DNA from: Sphingobium sp.
Lineage (GTDB): Bacteria; Pseudomonadota; Alphaproteobacteria; Sphingomonadales; Sphingomonadaceae
Direction of reading: 5' to 3'
Assembly: GCA_009360885.1 (NCBI GenBank)
Contig: SPEL01000002.1
Location: 62,001 to 126,000 of the forward strand
Length of the DNA: 64,000 nucleotides
A model generated the notes under the pieces. It was not told the DNA's origin. It saw nothing but the letters and a program-made list of their open reading frames with translations, and made no database searches. Positions within the stretch are counted from its first letter, which is position 1, and every line of letters starts with the position of its first letter. The position numbers and the translations under genes were made by a program. Of the stretch, positions 8,809-18,206 are shown piece by piece.

Positions 8809-10044
8809 ATGACAAGCCCTTCCACCCTGTTTCTCCCTGATCGGCATCAGCGCCCCGGATTTGATGACTTATGCCTTCATCTGGGGGCGCAGCAGGACGA
8901 AGTGCGCCTCGTCGGCGGGGCGGTGCGGGACGGGCTGCTCTCTATCCCGGTGAATGATATTGATCTCGCCACTCGCCATAGCCCGGAAGAGGTGATGCAC
9001 CGCCTTAGTCAGGCAGGCATAAAGGCCATACCCACCGGCCTTGCCCATGGCACCATCACTGCGGTCATTGACCATCAACCCATCGAAATCACCACATTAA
9101 GACGAGATGTCAGCACCAATGGCCGCCACGCCACCATCGCTTATACCGATAGCTGGGAAGAAGACGCCGCCAGACGGGATTTCACCATCAACGCCCTATA
9201 TGCCAGCACGCTGACCGGGCAGGTTTATGATTATTTCGGCGGGATAGAGGATTTATCCGCCCGCTGTGTACGCTTCATTGGTAATGCGCATGAACGCATT
9301 GCCGAGGATCATCTGCGTATCCTGCGCTATTTCCGTTTCCTCGCCCGGTTCGGGGCTTTGCCGCCAGAGGAAAGCGCCTATGGTGCCTGCATAGAAATGG
9401 CGAGCAGCCTGATGGCCCTCTCCCGCGAGCGTATCGCGGATGAGGTAATGAAGCTGCTATCGCTCCCTAACCCTGCATCCATAGTGCGCCTGATGGTGAA
9501 TGGCGGGATTTTCACCCCCGTCATCCCGGAAATCAACGGTGAAGGCGTTACCCGGCTAGAAAGGCTGATCGCGCGAGAGCAAGACGCCGCCTTCCCTCCC
9601 TCTGCTCAGCTTCGCCTTGCCGCGCTGTTGCCGCAGAATGCCACCATCGGGGAAAAGATTGCCGCCCGCCTCAAGCTTTCCAACAAAGCCCGCAAGCGGA
9701 TTGCCACTGCACTTACCCCGCCCCCAGCCTATCAGAGCCTCGAAGAACTGGCCTTTCGCATAGGTACGCAAAGCGCCATCGATCATCTGCTGCTAGCCAG
9801 CAATCAGCCCGTACAAGAGGTCGCACGCCTTGCCCAATGGCAGGTGCCGGTTTTCCCGCTGAGCGGGTCGGCATTGATCGAAATGGGCATAAAGCCCGGC
9901 CCGGACATATCGCGATTATTGGGTAAAATCAAAGAGGGCTGGATAGAGGCCGGATTTCCACCTGCGGCCAAAGCATTGGAGATAGCGGCTGATTATGTGG
10001 CGACAGAGGGAGCGGGGTCAGAAACAGAACGCCCTTTCCAATAA
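8809..10044 (+). CDS. cca: CCA tRNA nucleotidyltransferase / poly(A) polymerase family
   Basis: Class II nucleotidyltransferase adding or repairing the 3' CCA of tRNAs, 411 residues. The head domain has LVGGAVRDGLL (about 34-44) with the metal-binding NDIDLA (D50, D52), and the ARRDFTINALY motif that follows; the neck/body domains (RIAEDHLRILRYFRF, ARFGALPPEESAYGA) are present. It is co-directional with the preceding NUDIX gene. The last 52 nt overlap the 3' end of the convergent EAL gene, so the two messages can form antisense 3' ends. The one tRNA gene in the window already encodes CCA, consistent with a repair role for at least that tRNA. Confidence 0.94.
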   Translation: MTSPSTLFLPDRHQRPGFDDLCLHLGAQQDEVRLVGGAVRDGLLSIPVNDIDLATRHSPEEVMHRLSQAGIKAIPTGLAHGTITAVIDHQPIEITTLRRDVSTNGRHATIAYTDSWEEDAARRDFTINALYASTLTGQVYDYFGGIEDLSARCVRFIGNAHERIAEDHLRILRYFRFLARFGALPPEESAYGACIEMASSLMALSRERIADEVMKLLSLPNPASIVRLMVNGGIFTPVIPEINGEGVTRLERLIAREQDAAFPPSAQLRLAALLPQNATIGEKIAARLKLSNKARKRIATALTPPPAYQSLEELAFRIGTQSAIDHLLLASNQPVQEVARLAQWQVPVFPLSGSALIEMGIKPGPDISRLLGKIKEGWIEAGFPPAAKALEIAADYVATEGAGSETERPFQ

Positions 10045-11780
10045 GCAAAGGCATCATCCGCGCTCATCGGACGGGAGAAATAATAGCCCTGCCCATAGCT
10101 GCACCCCATATCACGCAGCATCGCGGCGACTTCGGCGCTTTCCACCCCTTCGGCGGTTGCCTTCATGCCCAGCGCATCAGCAAGGGAAAGAACCGCCCGC
10201 ACAATTGCGCGCTTGTTCATATCCTCTATCATACCGGAGACAAAGCTGCGGTCGATTTTCAACATATCAATGGGCAGGCTTTGCAGGCTCGCCATATTGG
10301 AATACCCCGTGCCGAAATCATCCATTGCGATGGAAATATGATGTTTCTTCAGGGATTCTAACAAGATAGTGCAGTTGGCAGGATCACTGACCAGCGCACT
10401 CTCGGTCAGTTCGATGGTGAGGCGCTGGCCGTCCATATTCTCCGCCCGCAACACATCGCCAATCATCGTCACTACATCATCACGCGCCATCTGAATGGGG
10501 GAGAGATTGACGTTAAGCTGAACCGGCATTGAGGTCCCCAGAAGGGCGTCCCATTTCTTAATCTGCTGAATAACCTCCTGCAACGCCCAGCGTCCCAGAG
10601 TAACAATCAGACCCGACTCTTCAGCAACAGAGATAAAATCAACAGGGGAAATCTGCCCCAATATCGGGTGGTTCCACCGGCTAAGAGCCTCAAACCCCTT
10701 CACCCGCCCGGTAGAAAGATCAACTATCGGCTGATACACAAGGTTCAGCGCCTGCTTATCCAGCGTATCCCGCAAATGGCTCTCAAGAAAAAAGCGCTGC
10801 CGCGCAGCCCCCAGTTCTCCCATCCGATAGACCTCCAGCCGGCCCGTCTGTTTGGCAGCACGGGCGGCGGTCTGCGCCTGACGAATAAGCTCATCCGGGT
10901 CAGCATCGGTCAGACTGGCAAGGGCGCAACCAATGGCGCAATCCACTGATATTTCCAGATTAGAAAGACGCATGGGCGCTGCAAAGGCTTCTTTCAGAAG
11001 CTGCCCAAGGGCGGATAATTCTGCAACACCCCCACGCAATATATGACAGATGCCAAATTCATTGCCACCCAGCCGACCAAGCGCAATTTCCTGATCCAGA
11101 CAGTGCCGCAGACGCGCCGCAACAGAGAGGATGAGTTCATCCGCCGCCATCGTACCAAGCGCTTCGTTAATGCGGCGAAACCGCGCAAGATCAACGATCA
11201 GCACGCCAAGCTGATGCGGCTCATCCTTATATTCATTATCTTCCTTGCGCTGGCTGGCCACCAGCTTTTCCACCATTTCGCCAAAGCCAATACGATTGGG
11301 GAGAGCTGTCAATATATCGGACACCAGTTCCCGACGCAGGCTCTCCTCCATCCGGCGGTCAGAAGTGCGATCAATCGCACTCAGCAAAATGGCATCGCCC
11401 AGTAGGACGTCACCCGGAATAAGCTTTATTGTGCAATCAAATACTTCCGGGCCAATTTCGGTTTGTCGTTCCAGCTCAAACCGGCTGCCGCGCTGGCCAG
11501 TCAGTAAAAAGGCCGCCAACTCTGCCTCAAACCGCCGCCATGAGGTGCTATGTGCGTTATCCAATGGACAGCCAAAGGCTTTTTCAAACCCCTTGTTCCA
11601 ATGACAACAAATAAATTGACCGGCAACCTGACGGATCAAACCCGCAGCATGAGGCAATGCCTGCAACCATGATGGCGCTTCACCAGAACCGGGCGCCGCA
11701 TGGGCCCAACCCGCAGGAGCAGGGGTATCAGACAAAGCAGAATCCGCTTCCGTCCGGTGATCTGACGACAATCCGTCCAT
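9993..11780 (-). CDS. PAS/degenerate GGDEF/EAL c-di-GMP phosphodiesterase
   Basis: 595-residue cyclic-di-GMP signalling protein without membrane helices. A PAS-like segment (about 40-140) precedes a GGDEF domain (about 150-320) and an EAL domain (about 335-580). The GGDEF signature is GGNEF (238-242) and the first metal motif reads VDLARF instead of DLDxF, so cyclase activity is unlikely; no RxxD inhibitory site precedes it. The EAL domain looks competent: EAL at 364-366, ELTESALV, DDFGTGYSN and KIDRSFV carry the metal and base residues. Likely a phosphodiesterase regulated by its N-terminal domains. Its 3' end overlaps cca by 52 nt. Confidence 0.9.
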   Translation of the reverse strand: MDGLSSDHRTEADSALSDTPAPAGWAHAAPGSGEAPSWLQALPHAAGLIRQVAGQFICCHWNKGFEKAFGCPLDNAHSTSWRRFEAELAAFLLTGQRGSRFELERQTEIGPEVFDCTIKLIPGDVLLGDAILLSAIDRTSDRRMEESLRRELVSDILTALPNRIGFGEMVEKLVASQRKEDNEYKDEPHQLGVLIVDLARFRRINEALGTMAADELILSVAARLRHCLDQEIALGRLGGNEFGICHILRGGVAELSALGQLLKEAFAAPMRLSNLEISVDCAIGCALASLTDADPDELIRQAQTAARAAKQTGRLEVYRMGELGAARQRFFLESHLRDTLDKQALNLVYQPIVDLSTGRVKGFEALSRWNHPILGQISPVDFISVAEESGLIVTLGRWALQEVIQQIKKWDALLGTSMPVQLNVNLSPIQMARDDVVTMIGDVLRAENMDGQRLTIELTESALVSDPANCTILLESLKKHHISIAMDDFGTGYSNMASLQSLPIDMLKIDRSFVSGMIEDMNKRAIVRAVLSLADALGMKATAEGVESAEVAAMLRDMGCSYGQGYYFSRPMSADDAFAYWKGRSVSDPAPSVAT

Positions 11781-11818
11781 ATATGCTTACGACCATTGCT
11801 CTATTATCTATAGGTCAT

Positions 11819-11855
11819 GCATGATCGCTCATTTTTGTAAAATGATCATTCATGC
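11819..11855. other. imperfect dyad between parC and the EAL gene
   Basis: Outer arms GCATGA/TCATGC (6 bp) and inner arms TCATTTT/AAAATGA (7 bp) are separated by unpaired positions around a 3-nt centre. It lies 39 nt upstream of the EAL gene start and about 107 nt after the parC stop, so it may be an operator for the former or a 3' structure of the latter. The rest of the 182-nt gap holds no gene I can support. Confidence 0.35.
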
Positions 11856-11962
11856 TGCCCGTTTCCGGCTTAATAACTATTTCTTTTCGAGGAGTTAACG
11901 AAAACCCCGAAATGGCCCGCCACATTCACTTTTGTAACGATTTTCATCCGCTTAAATAGGAT

Positions 11963-14266
11963 TTAGTTGAAACGATTGCTTCGCGGAAAGCCCTGTGGCG
12001 GCATCCGGCCTGACGCCCCGCGTGCAACGCGCCAGAGGCTCAAGTCCGTTTCGGTGCGAGTTCGCCCGGTTTCACCGCCCATTGCCCAACTCAGGCCATC
12101 CTCCAGCCGGAAGGCAATAGCGTCAGAAAGGCCGCCATCGCGATAACGCTGTAGCTGAACCCCCTGCCCCCGTGCCATTTGCGGCAGTTCCGACAGACGG
12201 AAAATCAGTAATTTACGGTTTTCACCGATAACGGCCACGCTGTCGGCCCCTTCTGGTACAGGATAAACCACCGTCAGGCGCGCCCCGCTGCGGACATTGA
12301 CGACCTGCTTGCCCTTGCGGGTTTCCGCCGTCACATCATCCATCGCCGCCAGAAAACCACGGCCATCGCTCGCTGCCAGCAGCATCTGCCCGCCCGGTTG
12401 CGCGGGAAGCAGCGTGATAATATCAGTATCGCCATCGAGATCTACCATCGCCCGCACTGGTTCACCCAGCCCCCGTCCGCCCGGTAATTTATCAGCCCCC
12501 AGCGTGTAAAAACGGCCATTGGCGCATATCAGCAGCAACTTATCCGTCGTTTGCGCGTGAAAGGCAAAGGCCAGCCCATCGCCTTCCTTGAACTTCAGCA
12601 TTTCGGCAGAGGCCAGATCAACATGGCCCTTCATCGCCCTGATCCAGCCACGCTGCGATAATATGACGGTGATCGGCTCTTTCTCGATCATCGCCTCCAG
12701 CGGAATTTCCCGTGCCGGACCTGCTTCCTCAACCAATGTACGGCGACGGCCCAGTTCCGTTTCAGGGCCATAGCGTTTGCGCAAGGCGGCAAGGTCGCGT
12801 TTCAGGCGTTTTTTCTGCAGCTTCGGGTCCGCCACCAACTTCTGAAGTTCTTCCTGCTCTTGCACCAGTTCGCCATGCTCGCGGCGCAGTTCCATCTCCT
12901 CCAGCTTGCGCAAGGACCGCAGCCGCATATTGAGGATAGCCTCTGCCTGCCGATCGGTGAGGCCAAATTCGGCCATCATCACCTCTTTCGGCTCATCCTC
13001 TGTGCGGATGATTTCAATCACCCGGTCAAGGTTGAGATAGGCGATGATATAGCCGTCGAGCAGTTCCAGACGCCCGGCGATTTTCTCCAGCCGGTGCTGC
13101 GCCCGGCGCACCAGAACGTCGATCTGATGCGTCAGCCATTGGGACAGAACATCCTTAATCCCCAACACGCCGGGGCGATGCTGTGCATCCAAAACATTCA
13201 TATTGAGGGAGAAGCGCGTTTCCAGATCAGACAGGCGGAACAGGCTGTCCATCAGCATATCCGGCTCCACCGTGCGACTTCTGGGCTCCAGCACGAGGCG
13301 GATATTCTCGTCGCTCTCATCCCGAATATCGGCAAGGATTGGAAGCTTCTTTTCGGTAATCAGATGGGCGATATGCTCAATCAGCTTGGACTTTTGCACT
13401 TGATAAGGAATTTCGGTGATGACCGCGACCCATGCGCCGCGTGCTTCCTCTTCCTTATGCCATTTGGCGCGAATACGCAGCGAACCACGCCCGGTCGCAT
13501 AAGCCTCTGATATAATCGATGCAGTATCGACCAGCATACCACCGGTTGGCATATCCGGCCCGCGCACAATCTGCATGATTTCGCTATGCTCAGCGTCTGG
13601 CTTATCAATCAGCAGACTGGCGGCATCAATGATTTCCGCGACATTATGAGGCGGGATGCTGGTCGCCATGCCCACCGCAATACCGCTCGCCCCATTAGCG
13701 AGAAGGTTGGGGAACAGGCCGGGAAACACCTCCGGCTCCTCTTCCTCGCCATTATAGGTCGGGCGATAATCCACCGTGCCTTCATCAAGGCCCGCCATCA
13801 AATCCGCCGCAGCCTGCGTCAGGCGCGCCTCGGTATAGCGCATGGCCGCCGCATTATCGCCGTCGATATTGCCGAAATTGCCCTGTCCATCAACCAAAGG
13901 CGTGCGCAGCGAGAAATCCTGCGCCAGACGCACCATCGCATCATACACGCTGGCATCGCCATGGGGGTGATATTTACCGATGACGTCACCCACCACGCGG
14001 GCGCACTTCTTATAGCCCGTATTGTTACGCGCAGGGTTTGCAACCAGCACATCGGGGTTTGCCCCCGCAGGCTCCAGCCGCAAGAGCCGCATCGCCCACA
14101 AAAGGCGGCGATGCACAGGCTTCAGCCCATCGCGCAAATCCGGCAAGGACCGCGCCGTAATGGTGGACATGGCATAAACGAGGTAACGCTGGGACAAGGC
14201 TTCATCAAAGCTATGGTCCCTGATGGTGTCGAACGGATCGCGGAAATCGGACATGGGCGCTGCCAT
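11963..14266 (-). CDS. parC: DNA topoisomerase IV subunit A
   Basis: Breakage-reunion subunit of topoisomerase IV, which decatenates daughter chromosomes with ParE; 767 residues. The opening [28 protein letters not shown] and the catalytic tyrosine Y144 ([11 protein letters not shown]) are intact, and the C-terminal domain is the ParC beta-pinwheel type rather than GyrA (no GyrA box seen). The quinolone-determining loop reads [11 protein letters not shown], placing alanine where E. coli ParC has Ser80 and aspartate where it has Glu84. Start at 14266 or at the internal ATG four codons on (14254, MSDFRD); no decisive ribosome site. parE is not in the window. Confidence 0.95.
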   Translation of the reverse strand: MAAPMSDFRDPFDTIRDHSFDEALSQRYLVYAMSTITARSLPDLRDGLKPVHRRLLWAMRLLRLEPAGANPDVLVANPARNNTGYKKCARVVGDVIGKYHPHGDASVYDAMVRLAQDFSLRTPLVDGQGNFGNIDGDNAAAMRYTEARLTQAAADLMAGLDEGTVDYRPTYNGEEEEPEVFPGLFPNLLANGASGIAVGMATSIPPHNVAEIIDAASLLIDKPDAEHSEIMQIVRGPDMPTGGMLVDTASIISEAYATGRGSLRIRAKWHKEEEARGAWVAVITEIPYQVQKSKLIEHIAHLITEKKLPILADIRDESDENIRLVLEPRSRTVEPDMLMDSLFRLSDLETRFSLNMNVLDAQHRPGVLGIKDVLSQWLTHQIDVLVRRAQHRLEKIAGRLELLDGYIIAYLNLDRVIEIIRTEDEPKEVMMAEFGLTDRQAEAILNMRLRSLRKLEEMELRREHGELVQEQEELQKLVADPKLQKKRLKRDLAALRKRYGPETELGRRRTLVEEAGPAREIPLEAMIEKEPITVILSQRGWIRAMKGHVDLASAEMLKFKEGDGLAFAFHAQTTDKLLLICANGRFYTLGADKLPGGRGLGEPVRAMVDLDGDTDIITLLPAQPGGQMLLAASDGRGFLAAMDDVTAETRKGKQVVNVRSGARLTVVYPVPEGADSVAVIGENRKLLIFRLSELPQMARGQGVQLQRYRDGGLSDAIAFRLEDGLSWAMGGETGRTRTETDLSLWRVARGASGRMPPQGFPRSNRFN

Positions 14267-14497
14267 AGCAAGCGCGGGCCGAGCCGTCGATGGCCTTATT
14301 AGCGCACAGTGGCATCATCGCCTGACATCATAGCCTGCCATCAGCGCCAGACAGCATATTGCGCACCCCCTTATGTGATAGAGTACCTCCCCTCATATGA
14401 TCCGGACACGACCCACTTGTGCGCCGCAGGCACCACGCTTATCCTGCCGCAAAGCCCCCTTCATAGTTAAGGGGCAATAGTCAGGGAATATACGCTC

Positions 14498-15277
14498 ATG
14501 GACTTAGGAATTACTGGCAAAACCGCTCTTATCTGCGCATCCAGCCGGGGATTGGGCCGGGGCTGCGCGATGGCATTGGCGAAAGAAGGCGCACGCGTCA
14601 TCATCAATGGGCGCGATGCTGATCGGTTGATACAGACCGCCGCCGAAATCCGTGCGGCGACCGGGGCAGAGGTTATCGCTATCGCCGCCGATGTCAGCAC
14701 AAAGGAAGGCCGCAATGCGCTGCTCACCGCCGCCGGAGAGGTCGATATTCTCGTCAACAATAATGGCGGGCCACCCCCGGCTGATTTCCGAGAGCTTACC
14801 CATGAAAGGCTGATTGCCGGGCTGGAGGCTAATATGCTCACCCCTATCGCTCTGGTTCAGGCGGTGATTGATGGCATGGTGGAACGCCATTTTGGGCGCA
14901 TCCTCAACATCACATCCGCGTCCGTTAAAATGCCGCTATCCGGGCTGGATCTTTCCAGCGGTGCGCGCATCGGCCTCACCGGTTTTCTGGCAGGCGTGGC
15001 GCGACAGGTGGCCCACGCCAATGTGACGATCAATAATCTGCTGCCCGGTTCCATCGATACCGACCGCATCCGCTCGCTGGACGCCCGGCTGGCGGCGGAA
15101 AGTGGCGCTACCCCGCAGGCCATGCGAGATAAAAGAGAGGCGGCCATTCCCGCTCGCCGTGTTGGTACGGCAGAGGAATTTGGTTCTGCCTGCGCGTTTC
15201 TGTGTTCCGCGCAAGCCGGTTATATCACTGGGCAAAGCCTGCTGATTGACGGCGGCGCCTATCCGGGCGTGTTATAA
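14498..15277 (+). CDS. SDR family oxidoreductase lacking the YxxxK motif
   Basis: 259-residue short-chain dehydrogenase/reductase fold. The nucleotide-binding loop is CASSRGLGRG (about 14-23), followed by NNGG in the NNAG position and a Ser in ITSAS. The expected catalytic Tyr-x3-Lys is replaced by a segment reading LDLSSGARIGLTGF, so Tyr becomes Ser and Lys becomes Arg if aligned directly. A subgroup of SDRs annotated as 3-oxoacyl-ACP reductases shares this LxLSxGxR arrangement, so this is probably a lineage feature and not decay. Substrate unknown. A 231-nt gap separates it from parC; it ends at a convergent terminator shared with the YitT gene. Confidence 0.85.
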   Translation: MDLGITGKTALICASSRGLGRGCAMALAKEGARVIINGRDADRLIQTAAEIRAATGAEVIAIAADVSTKEGRNALLTAAGEVDILVNNNGGPPPADFRELTHERLIAGLEANMLTPIALVQAVIDGMVERHFGRILNITSASVKMPLSGLDLSSGARIGLTGFLAGVARQVAHANVTINNLLPGSIDTDRIRSLDARLAAESGATPQAMRDKREAAIPARRVGTAEEFGSACAFLCSAQAGYITGQSLLIDGGAYPGVL

Positions 15278-15290
15278 GCCGAGGGAAATG

Positions 15291-15318
15291 CCGGGCGCGT
15301 TCCATGATCTGCGCGCCC
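15291..15318. terminator. hairpin between convergent SDR and yitT-like genes
   Basis: Perfect 8-bp GC stem (CGGGCGCG and CGCGCCCG) with a 12-nt loop lies in the 55-nt gap between two convergent genes. There is no U-tract, so it may act as a bidirectional 3'-end stabiliser or aid Rho-dependent termination. Confidence 0.5.
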
Positions 15319-15332
15319 GCCCTACCAGCCCA

Positions 15333-15995
15333 TCAATAACCAATATATCGGTCCCGCCGGTGCCAGACGATTAATATCGCACTCAGCGCTACCATGCCGA
15401 TTGCCGACCACAAGACCTGATCCACCCGCAACCGCCACGCCGACAGGATCAGCACACATATATCAAAGCCAAGCTGAATATAGCCCGCTTTCATCCACCC
15501 TTTATTCTGACACCAGAGGGCCATTACCCCAACACCGCCCGCACTGGCGCTATGGCGTGCGGCGGCCATCACCCCCATGCCCACCAAAGTACCGCCCATA
15601 ATAGCAGCCGCCCCCTGATCCACCGCATCCAGCATGATGAATCGCGGCAACATGTCCACAATAGCCGGAATCATTACCGACAATATCAGGGTTTTAACCG
15701 CAAAGCCCCGCCCCATAGTAAGCAGTGCAAAGAGCATGAACGGTAGGCTCAGCCCGATGAATATCACGCTGAAAGGCAATGCCCCATGATATGATAACAG
15801 CAGTGCAACCCCTGCCAGACCGCCTGTTACCAACCCCGCTTTCTGGAGGAGGAGCAAGCCCATGGCGATGAAAATCGCGCTGACGAACAACGCATAGCCA
15901 TCCTCCACCGGCCCTTGCCGCCCATTGCCTTGCGCCTGCGAAACCACCGGGGCAGGCGAAGGATTAACGGGCGTGGGAGACTCGGTTTTCTTCAT
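15333..15995 (-). CDS. YitT family integral membrane protein
   Basis: 220-residue inner-membrane protein of the YitT/DUF161 type. A short soluble N terminus rich in Pro/Thr/Glu precedes about five to six hydrophobic segments, including ALFVSAIFIAMGLLLLQKAGLVTGGLAGVALLL with the GGLAGVA family signature, and a second half with GGTLVGMGVMAA. Function of the family is unknown; this is the shorter form without the C-terminal DUF2179 domain. Divergent from purC, with an AT-rich upstream stretch (15996-16040) that probably holds its promoter. Confidence 0.82.
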   Translation of the reverse strand: MKKTESPTPVNPSPAPVVSQAQGNGRQGPVEDGYALFVSAIFIAMGLLLLQKAGLVTGGLAGVALLLSYHGALPFSVIFIGLSLPFMLFALLTMGRGFAVKTLILSVMIPAIVDMLPRFIMLDAVDQGAAAIMGGTLVGMGVMAAARHSASAGGVGVMALWCQNKGWMKAGYIQLGFDICVLILSAWRLRVDQVLWSAIGMVALSAILIVWHRRDRYIGY

Positions 15996-16164
15996 AGCGG
16001 TACATTATAATATTGTTTCTCATTGGTAAAATATTATTACCTTTCTCACCCCTGAATCCGCCCATTAACCCACAAGCACAATAAGCCTGCGCGCCGACCC
16101 TGCGGGCATTTTTCTGCTTTATTTGCACCCCACAGCGCTTTGGTATAAGGGGCAAAGCGAACCC

Positions 16165-16220
16165 GCCCCGGCATCCTGCATCATTTTCCGATGATTCGGT
16201 GCGCCGGGGCAAATTTTTTT
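16165..16220 (+). terminator. intrinsic terminator / attenuator candidate in the purC leader
   Basis: A perfect 8-bp stem (GCCCCGGC at 16165-16172, GCCGGGGC at 16203-16210) encloses a smaller ATCAT/ATGAT stem and is followed by AAATTTTTTT (16211-16220). The polarity is + strand only: the other side has no T-run. The next + gene upstream ends at 15277 behind its own hairpin and the gene between is on the other strand, so the natural reading is a terminator inside the 5' leader of purC, 30 nt before its ATG. A weak promoter candidate (TTTGCA, 16 nt, TATAAG) sits just before it at 16122-16149. A terminator for a small RNA is the alternative. Confidence 0.7.
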
Positions 16221-16250
16221 GGCAAATAGCTTACGAGTAGGCACCCGCTC

Positions 16251-17042
16251 ATGGTCCGTCGTCGCCAGATTTACGAAGGCAAGGCAAAAATCCTTTATGA
16301 AGGGCCGGAACCCGGCACGATCATCCAATATTTTAAAGATGACGCGACCGCCTTCAATGCCCAGAAAAAGGGCACGATCAATGGCAAAGGCGTGTTGAAC
16401 AATCGCATTTCTGAGCATGTTTTTACCATGCTTGGTAATATCGGCGTGCCGACTCACTTCATCCGTCGCCTCAACATGCGCGAACAGCTTGTGCGTCAGG
16501 TTGAAATCGTGCCGATCGAAGTCGTCATTCGTAATGTCGCGGCAGGCTCTCTCTCCACGCGTCTTGGTATCGAAGAAGGCACGCCGCTTCCCCGCACACT
16601 CATCGAATATTATTATAAGGATGATGCGCTGGGTGATCCGATGATTACCGAGGAACATATCGCCTGTTTTGGCTGGGCCAGTCAGGAAGAAATGCACGAT
16701 ATCGCCGACATGGCGATCCGCGTGAATGATTTCATGAGCGGCCTGTTCGCGGGTATCGGCATTCGCCTCGTGGACTTCAAACTCGAATTTGGTCGTCTGT
16801 GGGAAAATGATTTCAGCCGAATCATCCTTGCTGACGAAATCAGCCCCGACGGCTGCCGCCTGTGGGATGCTGTCACCGGCGAGAAGCTCGATAAGGACCG
16901 CTTCCGCCGTGACCTTGGCGGTGAAGTAGAAGCCTACCAAGAAGTAGCGCGCCGTCTGGGCCTGCTGCAGGATGAAGGCGGCGAACCTACCGTGCTGGAT
17001 TTAGACAGCGCCCGCAAGAAACGCGACGGCGAAAAGGCATAA
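16251..17042 (+). CDS. purC: phosphoribosylaminoimidazole-succinocarboxamide synthase
   Basis: SAICAR synthetase of de novo purine synthesis: joins CAIR and aspartate using ATP, 263 residues. Starts with [20 protein letters not shown], the family's N-terminal ATP-binding signature, and carries [28 protein letters not shown] and VDFKLEFGR with [12 protein letters not shown], all hallmark segments. The ATG at 16251 is the natural start though its ribosome site is weak (GAGTAGG, long spacing). purS follows after 132 nt containing an RNA hairpin. The leader carries a terminator-like hairpin, which suggests expression is attenuated. Confidence 0.96.
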   Translation: MVRRRQIYEGKAKILYEGPEPGTIIQYFKDDATAFNAQKKGTINGKGVLNNRISEHVFTMLGNIGVPTHFIRRLNMREQLVRQVEIVPIEVVIRNVAAGSLSTRLGIEEGTPLPRTLIEYYYKDDALGDPMITEEHIACFGWASQEEMHDIADMAIRVNDFMSGLFAGIGIRLVDFKLEFGRLWENDFSRIILADEISPDGCRLWDAVTGEKLDKDRFRRDLGGEVEAYQEVARRLGLLQDEGGEPTVLDLDSARKKRDGEKA

Positions 17043-17052
17043 TCTGCCCAGA

Positions 17053-17095
17053 TCGGGCTTGCCCTTCTTTGCCTTCGCGCATAGGGGAAGCCCGA
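17053..17095 (+). other. intercistronic hairpin purC-purS
   Basis: Arms TCGGGCTT and AAGCCCGA pair over 8 bp; past one G-G mismatch a further CCC/GGG pairs, leaving a 19-nt loop. No U-tract, so it probably does not terminate; a role in differential mRNA stability or processing between purC and purS is possible. Confidence 0.45.
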
Positions 17096-17174
17096 ACCCG
17101 CCAGTGAAATCTGGCACCATTTCATTCTGGCCATGAAGGCCTGTACAAACCAGTCCAAGGGAGACCGCCCAGCC

Positions 17175-17408
17175 ATGAAAACCCGTGTTTTTGTAACGCT
17201 AAAAGGTGGCGTTCTTGATCCGCAGGGCAAGGCCATTCACCATGCCCTCGAAGGGCTGGGCTTTTCCGGCATTAATGATGTGCGCGCAGGCAAGCTGATT
17301 GAGCTGGACCTTGCTGATGGCACATCCGATGAAGACATTGACGCCATGTGCAGCAAGCTGCTGGCCAATACGGTAATCGAAAATTATCGCATTGAGAAAA
17401 TCGGTTGA
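17175..17408 (+). CDS. purS: phosphoribosylformylglycinamidine synthase subunit PurS
   Basis: 77-residue small subunit of the three-part FGAM synthase (PurS-PurQ-PurL), bridging the glutaminase and synthase subunits. MKTRVFVTLKGGVLDPQGKAI and the LxFxGINDVRAGKLIELDL region match the family. The ATG at 17175 is preferred to the in-frame ATG 14 codons earlier, since the family begins at MKTRV. The last codons (Lys-Ile-Gly-stop) fall in the first copy of a tandem repeat that fills the gap to purQ. purL is not in the window. Confidence 0.93.
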   Translation: MKTRVFVTLKGGVLDPQGKAIHHALEGLGFSGINDVRAGKLIELDLADGTSDEDIDAMCSKLLANTVIENYRIEKIG

Positions 17409-17497
17409 TTTTCGTTTTCACCGACTAAGGAAATCGGTTGATTTTCGTTATAACCGACTAGAAAATCACCTGATCTTCGTCATTATCGGACATAGGA
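17398..17497 (+). repeat. three-copy ~33-bp tandem repeat between purS and purQ
   Basis: Copies begin at 17398, 17431 and 17463. Copies 1 and 2 share AAATCGGTTGATTTTCGTT and end ACCGACTA; copy 3 is diverged (AAATCACCTGATCTTCGTC). Copy 1 includes the purS stop codon. Within copies 1 and 2 the ends are inverted (TCGGT...ACCGA; in copy 2 TCGGTT...AACCGA), so each can fold into a small hairpin. The repeat fills essentially the whole gap to the purQ start. Confidence 0.8.
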
Positions 17498-17509
17498 AAG
17501 CATAAACCC

Positions 17510-18184
17510 ATGAAAAGCGCCGTCATCACCTTCCCCGGCTCTAACTGTGACCGCGACATGGCTGTTGCGCTGGAACAGGCCAGCGGTGTGAAGCCCGTGA
17601 TGTTGTGGCACCGCGAAACGGAAATCCCCGCCGGGATTGATCTGATCGCTGTGCCGGGTGGCTTTTCCTATGGCGATTATCTACGTTCTGGCGCGATGGC
17701 GTCCCGCTCCCCCATCATGGCGGCGGTGAAGGAAGCCGCAGCACGCGGCACCTATGTTCTGGGCGTATGCAATGGCTTTCAGGTATTGACTGAATCTGGC
17801 CTGCTGCCCGGCGCGCTCATGCGGAATGCTGGCATCCATTTTGTTTGCCGCGACGTTGCGCTGACAGTCGAAAATAACCAGAGCGCCTTCACCTCCCTTT
17901 ATCAGCAGGGCGAACAGGTCGTTTTCCCAGTCGCCCATCATGATGGCAATTATGTTGCCGATGATGCAGTGCTGGATAGGCTGGAAGGAGAAGGCCGCGT
18001 GGCCTTCCGCTACGCCGAGAGCGTCAATGGCTCCGCACGCAATATTGCCGGCGTTCTCAGCGATAAGAGCAATGTTCTGGGCATGATGCCGCACCCTGAA
18101 CGCGCGGTTGAAGCCGCCCATGGCAATGTTGATGGCGTTCGCATGTTTAAGGGACTTGTAGAGGGGTTGATGGCGACCGCCTGA
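17510..18184 (+). CDS. purQ: phosphoribosylformylglycinamidine synthase subunit PurQ
   Basis: Glutaminase subunit of FGAM synthase, 224 residues, supplying ammonia to PurL. The class I amidotransferase nucleophile is C87 in [10 protein letters not shown], the oxyanion segment [13 protein letters not shown] is present, and the His-Glu pair is in [10 protein letters not shown] near the C terminus. The ribosome site AGGAAAG lies about 9 nt before the ATG, at the end of the tandem repeat. It ends convergent with the queuosine-transporter gene. Confidence 0.96.
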   Translation: MKSAVITFPGSNCDRDMAVALEQASGVKPVMLWHRETEIPAGIDLIAVPGGFSYGDYLRSGAMASRSPIMAAVKEAAARGTYVLGVCNGFQVLTESGLLPGALMRNAGIHFVCRDVALTVENNQSAFTSLYQQGEQVVFPVAHHDGNYVADDAVLDRLEGEGRVAFRYAESVNGSARNIAGVLSDKSNVLGMMPHPERAVEAAHGNVDGVRMFKGLVEGLMATA

Positions 18185-18206
18185 CAGGCCTCGCCAGATT
18201 AGCGAT

